A stretch of DNA of 8,028 nucleotides from Bacteroidota bacterium (GTDB lineage: Bacteria > Bacteroidota > Bacteroidia > Chitinophagales > UBA8649), in assembly GCA_003447535.1 (NCBI GenBank), contig DLYY01000148.1, positions 1 through 8,028 of the forward strand, read 5' to 3'. Below the pieces are notes generated by a model. It searched no databases and was not told the origin of the DNA. It saw only the letters and a program-made list of their open reading frames with translations. Positions 1 through 6,473 of the stretch are shown in pieces. Each line of letters begins with the position of its first letter. Position 1 is the first letter of the stretch. Both the position numbers and the translations under genes were made by a program.

Positions 1-180
1 TCCCGAAGGGCACATCATTCCCTGAATGGAGAGAAGTGTTGAGTCGTTTGCATCGACTTCTTCATCAGATTTTTCTAACTCTTCAGCAGTTGTTGTATCA
101 CCCGATTCGTTGGTGCAACTTAAAAGAAAAAATAATGCTGAAATCAGGAAGAAGCAGAGGAAACTAGTAAATTTTCTCAT
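1..180 (-). CDS. Lipoprotein with probable heavy-metal-associated domain, 5' part only (cut by window edge)
   Basis: Sixty codons are visible, read leftward from ATG at 180; the frame is still open at base 1. Residues 1-22 form a lipoprotein signal: basic start (MRKF), a long hydrophobic core and a lipobox LLSC with Cys22 as the lipidated residue. Residues 23-48 are acidic and Ser/Thr-rich, a typical flexible linker. The last visible residues are SIQGMMCPSG (51-60). This fits the start of a heavy-metal-associated (HMA) fold, where GMxCxxC in the first loop binds copper or a similar ion; the second Cys would be the next residue, just outside the window. Bacteroidetes commonly carry small lipoproteins of this type. 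The signal peptide and lipobox are seen directly. The metal role is inferred from half a motif. The product would be membrane-anchored and face the periplasm. Confidence 0.75.
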   Translation of the reverse strand, partial: MRKFTSFLCFFLISALFFLLSCTNESGDTTTAEELEKSDEEVDANDSTLLSIQGMMCPSG

Positions 181-207
181 AACGATTTAATAGATGAGTG
201 TTTGCTT

Positions 208-215
208 CAAAAGTA
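208..215 (-). promoter_or_regulatory. Candidate Bacteroidetes -7 element for the lipoprotein gene
   Basis: Read on the minus strand, the bases are TACTTTTG, an exact match to the Bacteroidetes -7 consensus TAnnTTTG. It lies in the 40-base gap between the stop of the upstream gene and the lipoprotein ATG at 180, giving a leader of roughly 20 bases. No TTG sits at the expected distance upstream, only a T-rich stretch, so the -33 half is weak. Confidence 0.45.
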
Positions 216-220
216 GGCCT

Positions 221-919
221 TTACCCTAAACCTTTTGAAAAAGTATCGAAACCTTTTTCACATCCCATGACCCATGTGCATAAGTCTTGACCAAAATCAT
301 ATTTAGCGCGATGTTCCACCGCCCTCGCCCAACCTAAATCTACTTCTAGAAACCGAGCACAAAACAATCGCTCCGGCAGGATTTTGTCCAAAATAAACAT
401 CTGCTCTTTTACCTGGTTTGGTCGGGATAAATGATGGCTCTCTTTGCACCACGAGAGGCGTTGGAGATAAACATCAAGTGAATCCACATCATGCACATGA
501 GTGTTAAGTCGATCGACCAAAGTCTTATAGGACTCGGATAACGTCTCGCCCCAGTGAGACGATGCATCCTGTTGATTTAATAGCCATCCATCAAGCATCA
601 ACTCAAGCCATACGTGGGCAATGGTATGGCAACGCTTCCAACCTAAAGGCTCAGCATATTTCTGTACATCCTCAGTGATAGATATACAAGCCCTTTGGAA
701 AACATCGAGATTATGAAAATGCTGATCCAAATGAATATGCCAATGAACACCAACCATCCAATCTTTCACAATAGGATATCCTAGCTTATTGCCTGCATTG
801 AGTCGCGATGAATTATATACCCTGGTAAATTTTGGCCAAAGATCGGGAGCAATTACCCCATGAGCCGTATACGGTGAACAAGATTCAGGAAGGGAAACTA
901 AATGACTGTAGATATTCAT
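221..919 (-). CDS. Conserved hypothetical protein, 232 aa; faint resemblance to ACP phosphodiesterase
   Basis: I do not firmly recognise this protein. It has 232 residues, no signal peptide and no membrane helix, so it is probably cytoplasmic. It is rich in His and Trp. Three stretches recall the AcpH (acyl-carrier-protein phosphodiesterase, DUF479) layout: an N-terminal MNIYSHL (MNFLAHL in AcpH), a central GVHWHIHLDQHFHN at about 57-70 (AcpH has GI-HRRID-TD), and a later helix AHVWLELMLDGWLL (AcpH has a DHFL region). AcpH hydrolyses the phosphopantetheine link of holo-ACP and needs a metal, so the His/Asp cluster would make sense. The match is from memory and distant, and the function is an inference. 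The ATG at 919 is the natural start. The gene is divergent from tyrS, with 52 bases between start codons, and runs the same way as the lipoprotein gene. Confidence 0.8.
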   Translation of the reverse strand: MNIYSHLVSLPESCSPYTAHGVIAPDLWPKFTRVYNSSRLNAGNKLGYPIVKDWMVGVHWHIHLDQHFHNLDVFQRACISITEDVQKYAEPLGWKRCHTIAHVWLELMLDGWLLNQQDASSHWGETLSESYKTLVDRLNTHVHDVDSLDVYLQRLSWCKESHHLSRPNQVKEQMFILDKILPERLFCARFLEVDLGWARAVEHRAKYDFGQDLCTWVMGCEKGFDTFSKGLG

Positions 920-971
920 GTTCTAATACGATACGAAAATATTTACCTTGTAGCAAAAAGGTGCAATAATT

Positions 972-2264
972 ATGCATAAAGATGTTTTTCAAGAGTTGGA
1001 ATGGCGAGGAATGATTCATAATCATATTCCCGGCACGGCTCAACGATTAGCAGAGAAACCAACCAAGGTGTATATCGGTTTTGATCCAACCTCTGATTCT
1101 CTGCATGTAGGAAGTTTAGTCCCAATAATGATTTTAGCGCACCTGCAACGAGCCGGGCATACTCCTGTTGCCCTCATTGGTGGCGCCACTGCCATGGTAG
1201 GTGATCCATCTGGAAAGAGCAAGGAAAGAAACCTTCTCACAACTAAGGAAATCCAATACAATATGTTTGGCATTCGAAAACAACTCCAGCGATTTCTTGA
1301 TTTCGAATCCGAGGACAATGCAGCGGTAATCGTCAACAATGCAGAATGGCTGGGAAAATTTAACATCTTAGACTTCATTAGAGATGTCGGGAAAATGGTC
1401 ACAGTAAATACAATGATGGCCAAAGATTCGGTTAAAAAGCGGATTGAGACTGGAATATCCTTCACGGAGTTCACTTACCAATTATTACAGGGATATGATT
1501 TTCTGCATTTGTTTAAAACGATGGACTGTGAAATCCAAGCAGGCGGATCAGATCAATGGGGAAACATCACCACGGGAACGGAAATGATTCGCAAGGAATT
1601 GGGCAAATCTGCCTATGCTTTTACTTGTCCCTTGGTGACCAAATCTGATGGGGGGAAATTTGGCAAAACAGAACAAGGGAATGTTTGGCTTGATCCTAAC
1701 CGCACGTCGCCATATGCCTTCTATCAATTTTGGTTAAACACGAGTGATGAGGATGCCACAAAATACATCAAGCTTTTCACCATGCTTGATCGCACAGCTA
1801 TCGAAGATTTGATTACCGCTCATCAAGAGGAACCGCATCGTCGAGCACTGCAAAAAGAACTCGCGGAAAATATAACGACTACAGTCCATGGCGAAGAAGG
1901 TCTCCAAAAGGCAGAACGCGCTACGAAATTACTTTTTGGGAAGTCGGAACAAAGTGATCTAGACGTATTTACTGCACAGGAGTTAAGACAGATTTTCGAT
2001 GGAATGCCTCAGTTCGAATTGACTAAAGATATTCTAGAGAATGGGCTATCCATGGATGAAATGCTCAGTGGTGCAACCGCAATCTGCGAATCAAAATCCG
2101 ATGCAAGGAGAGCGCTGAAGGAGAATTCGATCCAAATCAATAAAAACCGGATAGGTCCAGATTACTTATGTACTAAGGAAGATATTATGTCAAATGGAAT
2201 CATTCTCATCCAACGCGGCAAAAAGAAATATTTCCTGGTAACAATGGTTAACAAGCCGGAGTAA
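972..2264 (+). CDS. tyrS: Tyrosyl-tRNA synthetase
   Basis: Class I aminoacyl-tRNA synthetase, cytoplasmic, attaching tyrosine to tRNA-Tyr with ATP. At 430 residues it has the usual bacterial TyrRS length. The Rossmann core begins with YIGFDPTSDSLHVGS; HVGS at 45-48 is the HIGH-type ATP motif. Tyrosine-pocket elements are visible as YQLLQGYDF (Tyr169 onward) and GGSDQWGN at 191-198. The mobile KMSKS-type loop is KFGKT at 229-233, the form usual in bacterial TyrRS. The C-terminal part, from about residue 360, fits the S4 RNA-binding domain that contacts tRNA. The start at 972 leaves the normal 30-odd residues before the first strand. It stands alone: divergent from the hypothetical gene at 221-919 and convergent with the DUF2795 gene. 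No T-box-like leader fits in the 52-base upstream gap. A 144-codon open frame on the opposite strand at 1040-1474 is a shadow. Confidence 0.98.
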   Translation: MHKDVFQELEWRGMIHNHIPGTAQRLAEKPTKVYIGFDPTSDSLHVGSLVPIMILAHLQRAGHTPVALIGGATAMVGDPSGKSKERNLLTTKEIQYNMFGIRKQLQRFLDFESEDNAAVIVNNAEWLGKFNILDFIRDVGKMVTVNTMMAKDSVKKRIETGISFTEFTYQLLQGYDFLHLFKTMDCEIQAGGSDQWGNITTGTEMIRKELGKSAYAFTCPLVTKSDGGKFGKTEQGNVWLDPNRTSPYAFYQFWLNTSDEDATKYIKLFTMLDRTAIEDLITAHQEEPHRRALQKELAENITTTVHGEEGLQKAERATKLLFGKSEQSDLDVFTAQELRQIFDGMPQFELTKDILENGLSMDEMLSGATAICESKSDARRALKENSIQINKNRIGPDYLCTKEDIMSNGIILIQRGKKKYFLVTMVNKPE

Positions 2265-2296
2265 AGTAACCCATCTATGCTCGAGATTGCGGACAG

Positions 2297-2518
2297 CTAG
2301 TACTCTTCTTCATCAAAGAAGAAATCCTCCTTTGTAGGATAATCAGGCCATATGTCTTCAATGCTTTCATAGACTTCATCATCGTCTTCCAATTCTTGAA
2401 GATTCTCTACTACCTCAACTGGAGCTCCAATACGAATGGCAAAATCAATAAGATCATCTTTTGACGCAGGCCAAGGTGCTTCTTCTAAGTGAGTCGCTAA
2501 TTCTAATGTCCAAAACAT
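2297..2518 (-). CDS. Small DUF2795-family protein
   Basis: The 73-residue product begins MFWTLELATHLEEAPWPASK and continues DDLIDFAIRIGAP-VEVVENLQ-LEDD. This pattern matches a small, strongly conserved Bacteroidetes family annotated as DUF2795. The N-terminal half looks like a compact helical domain; the final 30 or so residues are very acidic (IEDIWPDYP, then a Phe/Asp/Glu-rich end). There is no signal peptide or membrane segment. Its biochemical role is unknown to me. It follows the cobalamin adenosyltransferase gene after 89 bases and has its own good promoter match, so it can probably be transcribed independently of the gatC run. Its end converges with tyrS across 32 bases with no clear terminator hairpin. 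Confidence that it is a real gene is high because the whole sequence follows the family pattern. Confidence 0.9.
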   Translation of the reverse strand: MFWTLELATHLEEAPWPASKDDLIDFAIRIGAPVEVVENLQELEDDDEVYESIEDIWPDYPTKEDFFFDEEEY

Positions 2519-2534
2519 AGGATACGATTTCAGC

Positions 2535-2564
2535 CAAAAATAGGATTTCCAATGAATCCAACAA
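2535..2564 (-). promoter_or_regulatory. Bacteroidetes-type promoter for the DUF2795 gene
   Basis: Read on the minus strand, TTG (2564-2562) is followed by exactly 19 bases and then TATTTTTG (2542-2535). This matches the Bacteroidetes housekeeping promoter form, TTG about 19 bases before TAnnTTTG, with no mismatch. The start codon at 2518 lies 16 bases beyond the -7 box, so the leader would be about 10-12 bases. It is the best promoter match in the window. Confidence 0.7.
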
Positions 2565-2607
2565 GTCTAGAATCCACACGAATGTGCATATCTTCTATAA
2601 ATAGAGG

Positions 2608-3153
2608 CTAAGCCTCCCATTTTCGCTCCTCTACACCTTGTTCTTTAGCGAGTTGTCGACTCAGTACAAAAAGATAATCAGATAGTCTATTTAGATACTG
2701 TATGATAAAGGCGACTGAATCAAGGGTGGAATCAAGGCCGACCACACGTCGTTCTGCTCTTCGGCATACACTGCGAGCCATGTGACAATGCGCATTGCCT
2801 AGGCAACCGCCAGGTAGAATGAAGTTTTTCAATGGGGGTAACTCGTTGGTGAGGTTATCTATTTCATTTTCTAAACGATCAATCTCTAAGGCATTTAACA
2901 CAGGTAAAAATTCTGACTTAGGGTTATCCAAGGAGGCAAGGTGACTGCCAATACGAAACAACATATCTTGTACTTTAAGCAGTCCTTCTATCGATAGATT
3001 CATCTGTCCCACATGTTCTATAACAACAGCTAAAACGCTGTTTAACTCATCGACTGTACCATAAGCTTCAACCCGCAGGTCAGCCTTGGAAACTCGACTA
3101 CCTCCGAATAAACCGGTTTCTCCTTTATCTCCTGTTTTTGTGTAGATTTTCAT
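2608..3153 (-). CDS. ATP:cob(I)alamin adenosyltransferase, PduO type
   Basis: Transfers the adenosyl group of ATP to cob(I)alamin (or cob(I)yrinic acid a,c-diamide) to make adenosylcobalamin; cytoplasmic, usually trimeric. The length, 181 residues, is normal for a single-domain PduO-type enzyme. The N-terminal ATP loop is TKTGDKGETGLFGG (5-18), followed by VEAYGTVDELNS. The helical-bundle signature SVCRRAERR is at 128-136, and YLNRLSDYLFVLSR starts at 153, with Asn155, Arg156 and Asp159 in positions expected for the active site. Nothing is missing. It is the third gene of a minus-strand run and begins 16 bases after the ABC ATPase stop, so co-transcription with gatC is likely. The gene implies use of an adenosylcobalamin-dependent enzyme, such as methylmalonyl-CoA mutase or class II ribonucleotide reductase, elsewhere in the genome. 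I leave the symbol blank because pduO, cobO and mmaB are all used. Confidence 0.95.
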   Translation of the reverse strand: MKIYTKTGDKGETGLFGGSRVSKADLRVEAYGTVDELNSVLAVVIEHVGQMNLSIEGLLKVQDMLFRIGSHLASLDNPKSEFLPVLNALEIDRLENEIDNLTNELPPLKNFILPGGCLGNAHCHMARSVCRRAERRVVGLDSTLDSVAFIIQYLNRLSDYLFVLSRQLAKEQGVEERKWEA

Positions 3154-3169
3154 GACAAACTCAATGTTT

Positions 3170-3856
3170 TTAAGTCAAAACTTCGTGGCGTTCAATGCGT
3201 CCATCTTTAAGGTGAATAATCCGTTGGGCATACTCCGCAATTTCCCGTTCGTGTGTAACAACAACAATCGTATTGCCTTGGGCGTTCACTTTCATCAACA
3301 TTTCCATGATCTCTTGAGCAGTGGTACTATCAAGGTTTCCTGTAGGCTCATCCGCTAAAACTAACGAAGGCTGATTAGCTAGGGCTCTTGCTATTGCAAC
3401 TCGCTGACGTTGACCACCGGACAGCTGATTGGGTTTATTTTTCAAACGATCGCCTAAGCCAACTAACTCAAGCATCTCCTGGGCACGAACTCGACGCTGT
3501 TTACTCGAAAGGCCAGCATAAACCAATGGCAAGGCTACATTATCCATACTTGACATTCGGGGCAAAAGATTAAAGCTTTGAAAAACAAATCCTATTTCAG
3601 TATTACGAATTTCAGACAGCTGCCGGTCGCGCATAGACCCCACATCTTTTCCGTTTAATGCATACTTTCCAGAAGTTGGGCTATCCAGACAGCCCAGAAC
3701 ATTCATCAATGTGGATTTACCAGAACCTGAAGGGCCCATAAGCGCAACAAATTCATTTTTATGAATGGATAAATCCACACCATCCAAGGCGTGAATATCT
3801 ACTCCTCCGAGTCGGTACGATTTACGAATATTCTCAAGAACGATTAGAGCACTCAT
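3170..3856 (-). CDS. ABC transporter ATP-binding protein, LolD/MacB type
   Basis: The 228-residue nucleotide-binding subunit has all ABC motifs in order: Walker A GPSGSGKST (41-49), Q-loop Gln93, signature LSGGQ (145-149), Walker B LVLADE (165-170) followed by PTGNLD, and H-loop His202 in VTHE. The sequence GFVFQSFNLLPRMSSMDNVALPL and the short length place it with the LolD/MacB/FtsE-like (YbbA) group, which drive lipoprotein release, mechanotransmission efflux or envelope remodelling rather than classical solute import. The partner FtsX-like permease is not in this window, so the substrate cannot be told. Its ATG overlaps the gatC stop by four bases (ATGA at 3856-3853), which suggests translational coupling. 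The adenosyltransferase gene follows after 16 bases. Confidence 0.95.
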   Translation of the reverse strand: MSALIVLENIRKSYRLGGVDIHALDGVDLSIHKNEFVALMGPSGSGKSTLMNVLGCLDSPTSGKYALNGKDVGSMRDRQLSEIRNTEIGFVFQSFNLLPRMSSMDNVALPLVYAGLSSKQRRVRAQEMLELVGLGDRLKNKPNQLSGGQRQRVAIARALANQPSLVLADEPTGNLDSTTAQEIMEMLMKVNAQGNTIVVVTHEREIAEYAQRIIHLKDGRIERHEVLT

Positions 3857-4146
3857 TGCCCTTTAATAACTTTAGGCACTTTAAAATAAGTCCCATCATG
3901 ACTTGGAGCGCTGTGAAAGACTTCCTCCTGTGCAAGAGTTTGAACTGTCTCATCCGATCGGAGACGCCCTTTTACCTGATGAACTTGCGTCATTGGCTCT
4001 TCATTGGAAAGGTCAAGTTGATCCAGCGTATCAATAAAACCAATCATACGCTCTAGATCTTTAACTAGGCGCTGTTTCTCCTCCTTATCAAAACTAAGTT
4101 TTGTCAAGGATGCCAGACGCTCAACAAGCTTTACATCAACGTTCAT
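3853..4146 (-). CDS. gatC: Asp-tRNA(Asn)/Glu-tRNA(Gln) amidotransferase subunit C
   Basis: GatC is the small subunit of the GatCAB amidotransferase, which converts misacylated Glu-tRNA-Gln or Asp-tRNA-Asn to the correct amide form; it wraps around GatA and stabilises it. The 97-residue length is typical. The N-terminal helices follow the family pattern (VERLASLTKLSFDKEEKQRL, then DLERMIGFIDTLDQLD), then EEPM near residue 50, LRSDE near 62-66, and the C-terminal APSHDGTYFKVPKVI, which is diagnostic. gatA and gatB are not here, so the subunits are scattered, as is common in Bacteroidetes. It is the first gene of the minus-strand run and overlaps the ABC ATPase start by four bases. It diverges from trpS, with 76 bases between the start codons. 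Confidence 0.95.
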   Translation of the reverse strand: MNVDVKLVERLASLTKLSFDKEEKQRLVKDLERMIGFIDTLDQLDLSNEEPMTQVHQVKGRLRSDETVQTLAQEEVFHSAPSHDGTYFKVPKVIKGQ

Positions 4147-4222
4147 CGTGCTAAAATAAGAGGGATTTATGGAAGATTGATTTTATTCGTCGTATATCGA
4201 ATGAAATCTTAACTTCGACAGT

Positions 4223-5230
4223 ATGAAAACGGTGCTCAGTGGAATGCGTGCAACAAGTCGTTTGCACTTGGGAAATTATTTTGGAGCAGCAGCCAATTGG
4301 TTGCGCATGCAAGAAGAATACAATTGCTATTTTTTTGTGGCGGATTTACACGCCCTAACGACAGATCATGATTCCAACGCATTACATCAACATACAAAAA
4401 CAATTTTTGCGCACTACCTCGGATTGGGTTTGGATCCCGAAAAATGCACTCTCTATATACAAAGTGATGTGCCAGAGATCGTAGAACTCTATTTAGTACT
4501 TAATATGTTCGCCAATAAAGGAGAATTGGAAAAGACTGCATCCTTTAAAGAGAAAGCAAGAAAAAAAGGCCAATCATTAAATGCCGGTCTCCTCACCTAC
4601 CCGGTGCTTATGGCAGCTGACATTCTTATTCACCGAGCCGACTTTGTTCCCGTAGGAAAGGATCAAGAGCAACATCTTGAAATGACCCGAACCTTTGGTA
4701 ACCGATTCAATCATGTGTACAAAACGGACTTGTTCCCAGAGCCTCAAGCATTTGCCTACAGCGAAAGCCTTGTTAAAATTTTTGCATTGGATGGGAGTGG
4801 CCAAAAAATGAGCAAATCTGATCACAATACGAACAACACCATCTTTCTTACGGATTCGGATGACGAGATTCGTAAAAAACTAAAAAAAGCGAAGACAGAT
4901 AGCGGTCCCCAAGAAAAAAATAGTCCTTTAACGCAGGAGATCAAAGGGCTTTTTGAGTTAATGGCTGGAGTCAGTAGTCAGGAAACTTTACAAGCATTTA
5001 CCGCGGATTATGCGAATTGCTCAATACGTTATGGAGATTTCAAAGCCCAGTTAGCCACAGATGTTATTGATTTTGTTGCGCCAAAACGAGAAGAGATTTT
5101 ATCTTGGCAAAGTGACGAAGCCCGAATGAAGCGTATTGCACAACTAGGAGCGGACAAGGCACGCGAAAGTGCAAGAAAAACATTGAGCACAATGCACGAC
5201 GTGATGGGAATGCATTACTTTAAAGATTAA
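4223..5230 (+). CDS. trpS: Tryptophanyl-tRNA synthetase
   Basis: Class I synthetase charging tRNA-Trp; cytoplasmic dimer. The 335-residue length is normal. The HIGH-type motif is HLGN at 15-18 in LHLGNYFGAAANW, followed by CYFFVADLHALTT. The tryptophan-site and dimer region is AADILIHRADFVPVGKDQEQHLE (starting at 131; given here as AADILIHRAD plus VPVGKDQEQHLE), and the flexible loop is KMSKS at 195-199, intact. One oddity: the residues before the HIGH motif read SGMRATSRLHLGN, where most relatives have SGxRPTGxLHLGN, so the usual Pro and Gly are Ala and Ser. The rest matches the Bacteroides/Cytophaga kind of TrpRS rather than the shorter-signature flavobacterial one. The ATG at 4223 gives the standard two or three residues before the first strand, and an in-frame stop lies close upstream. 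The deoxynucleoside kinase gene follows after 8 bases. Confidence 0.97.
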   Translation: MKTVLSGMRATSRLHLGNYFGAAANWLRMQEEYNCYFFVADLHALTTDHDSNALHQHTKTIFAHYLGLGLDPEKCTLYIQSDVPEIVELYLVLNMFANKGELEKTASFKEKARKKGQSLNAGLLTYPVLMAADILIHRADFVPVGKDQEQHLEMTRTFGNRFNHVYKTDLFPEPQAFAYSESLVKIFALDGSGQKMSKSDHNTNNTIFLTDSDDEIRKKLKKAKTDSGPQEKNSPLTQEIKGLFELMAGVSSQETLQAFTADYANCSIRYGDFKAQLATDVIDFVAPKREEILSWQSDEARMKRIAQLGADKARESARKTLSTMHDVMGMHYFKD

Positions 5231-5238
5231 GGAAAACC

Positions 5239-5862
5239 ATGGATGTAAAACATATTGCCGTAAGCGGAAACATTGGCGCCGGGAAGACAACCCTCGTGCA
5301 AAATTTATCCCATCATTTCGACTGGACTGCACAGTACGAAGAAGTTGAATCAAACCCTTATCTCGATGACTTTTATTCAGATATGCATCGATGGGCATTT
5401 AACCTTCAAATTTTCTTCCTGCATCAACGTTATAGTCAAATTTTAGAGATTCGCGAGGGAAATAAAACGATTATCCAGGACCGTACCATCTATGAAGATG
5501 CCGCTATTTTTGCTCCGAATTTGCACAAAATGGGCCTCATGTCCACACGAGACTATGAAAATTACAAGGCTTTTTATAAGACCGTGGAAGCGCAAATCCA
5601 ACCACCGGATCTTTTGATTTATATGAAGGCTTCTATACCCACCTTGGTCAATAATATTCAAAAGCGAGGAAGAGACTATGAGGAGAATCTTCGATTGGAC
5701 TACTTGAAGAAGCTCAACGAATTCTATGAAAACTGGATAGCTTCTTACGATAAAGGACCATTACTTGTCATCGACTGCGATAACACAGACATAGTAGAAA
5801 ACAAAGATGATATTTCTGAGATTTACAACAGAATACAAGCAGAACTTAACGGACTTTTTTAA
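5239..5862 (+). CDS. Deoxynucleoside kinase (dNK/dCK/dGK family)
   Basis: Phosphorylates deoxyribonucleosides with ATP in the salvage route to dNTPs; cytoplasmic. The P-loop is GNIGAGKTT at 10-18. The helix with the substrate-side aromatic residues is RWAFNLQIFFLHQRY (51-65). The catalytic and binding motif is QDRTIYEDA with Asp81-Arg82, corresponding to the family ERS/DRS element. The LID with its arginines is KRGRDYEE (142-149), followed by LDYLKKLNEFYENW. The length of 207 residues and the ending AELNGLF match Bacteroidetes members of this family. Which base it prefers (dA, dG or dC) cannot be told from sequence alone. It starts 8 bases after trpS and is probably on the same transcript. 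It converges with the thymidine kinase gene, leaving 12 bases between stop codons. Confidence 0.95.
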   Translation: MDVKHIAVSGNIGAGKTTLVQNLSHHFDWTAQYEEVESNPYLDDFYSDMHRWAFNLQIFFLHQRYSQILEIREGNKTIIQDRTIYEDAAIFAPNLHKMGLMSTRDYENYKAFYKTVEAQIQPPDLLIYMKASIPTLVNNIQKRGRDYEENLRLDYLKKLNEFYENWIASYDKGPLLVIDCDNTDIVENKDDISEIYNRIQAELNGLF

Positions 5863-5872
5863 GATAAGGTCC
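5851..5872. terminator. Weak hairpin at the convergent dNK/tdk junction, possible bidirectional terminator
   Basis: GGACTTT (5851-5857) can pair with AAGGTCC (5866-5872) through seven pairs including one G-T, around an 8-base loop. It spans the end of the deoxynucleoside kinase gene, including its stop codon, and sits beside the thymidine kinase stop. No clean T-run follows on either strand, so intrinsic termination is uncertain. Confidence 0.3.
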
Positions 5873-5874
5873 TT

Positions 5875-6417
5875 CTATGATTTCATGCCTTCTGTAAAGC
5901 ACGCACGACAGCGCGCTTCGTATGTTTTAGTTGATCCGAGCATAATCTGGATTTCATCACTATTGAGGCGGTACGAATACGAAGCATCCTGGCCACATTG
6001 AATACAAACCGCCTTCAACTTGGATATGCGATTGGCACGTGCAAGTAGCAGGGGCATTAGACCAAAAGGAATACCCGCGTAATCCATATCCAAGCCAGAT
6101 AAGATTACCCGACGACCTTGATTCGCTAAATTTTCAAAAGCCTCGATAAACTCTTCGGTAAAAAACTGAACCTCATCGATACCTATTACGTCGGCATCAC
6201 CAACAACTTGATACAATTCATCTACACTTGAAATTGGTACGGAATCCATTCGATCCATATTATGAGTAACAACCTGTTCGTTATCGTATCGTGTATCCTT
6301 ACTTGCCTTTCCAAGAAATACCTTTTTTCCGCCTATCGTTGCACGACGCATACGACGAATCATTTCCTCTGTTTTCCCTGAAAACATTCCACCACAAATA
6401 ACTTCGATTGACCCCAT
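5875..6417 (-). CDS. tdk: Thymidine kinase, TK1 type
   Basis: Phosphorylates thymidine (and deoxyuridine) to the monophosphate in the salvage pathway; cytoplasmic tetramer in the family. P-loop GGMFSGKT at 9-16, DTRY at 41-44, Walker-B-like DEVQFF at 81-86, then the conserved EEFIEAFENLANQG containing the expected catalytic Glu, and GLDMDYAGIPFG. The structural zinc site is complete, with Cys138 and Cys141 (CIQC) and Cys170 and Cys173 (CRAC). The lasso loop that closes on thymidine is IMLGSTKTYEARC. At 180 residues it is slightly short because it starts directly at the first strand, without the N-terminal extension I recall in many Bacteroidetes homologues; no in-frame ATG lies in the 56 bases upstream. 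It converges with the deoxynucleoside kinase gene, so both salvage kinases sit tail to tail, and it diverges from the 272-residue gene. Confidence 0.97.
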   Translation of the reverse strand: MGSIEVICGGMFSGKTEEMIRRMRRATIGGKKVFLGKASKDTRYDNEQVVTHNMDRMDSVPISSVDELYQVVGDADVIGIDEVQFFTEEFIEAFENLANQGRRVILSGLDMDYAGIPFGLMPLLLARANRISKLKAVCIQCGQDASYSYRLNSDEIQIMLGSTKTYEARCRACFTEGMKS

Positions 6418-6442
6418 ATACTTTACTTTTATCTTATCTTTT

Positions 6443-6472
6443 GAAAAATACTGCTTAAAAAACGTTCTACAC
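6443..6472 (-). promoter_or_regulatory. Weak candidate promoter for tdk
   Basis: On the minus strand, TATTTTTC (6450-6443) differs from TAnnTTTG only in the last base, and GTG lies 19 bases upstream where TTG is expected. Each half has one mismatch. The position, 25 bases before the tdk ATG, is sensible. The evidence is modest. Confidence 0.3.
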
Positions 6473-6473
6473 T

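Noticed and set aside
920..971. Promoters in the divergent gap between the 232-residue gene and tyrS (TACCTTG on plus; TATTTTCG with a TTG 22 bases upstream on minus)
   Set aside because: A promoter must exist here or nearby, but each candidate has mismatches or poor spacing, so I cannot support a specific site.
1040..1474. A 144-codon open frame on the minus strand inside tyrS
   Set aside because: It lies wholly antisense to a well-supported gene, its translation has no recognisable family pattern, and it has no promoter of its own.
2304..2324. Short inverted repeat (TTCTTC and GAAGAA) near the end of the DUF2795 gene
   Set aside because: It is explained by codons for the Phe- and Glu-rich tail, is A/T-rich with only six pairs, and has no T-run after it.
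3152..3573. Plus-strand open frames antisense to the ABC ATPase
   Set aside because: They mirror the strongly conserved ATPase coding sequence and show no independent coding pattern.
4151..4158. TATTTTAG on the minus strand as a -7 box for gatC
   Set aside because: It has one mismatch, no TTG at the right distance, and lies so close to the ATG that the transcript would be leaderless.
6408..6443. TTG and TATCTTTTG on the plus strand as a promoter for the 272-residue gene
   Set aside because: The -7 box has one base too many and the spacer is 24 bases, outside the usual range.
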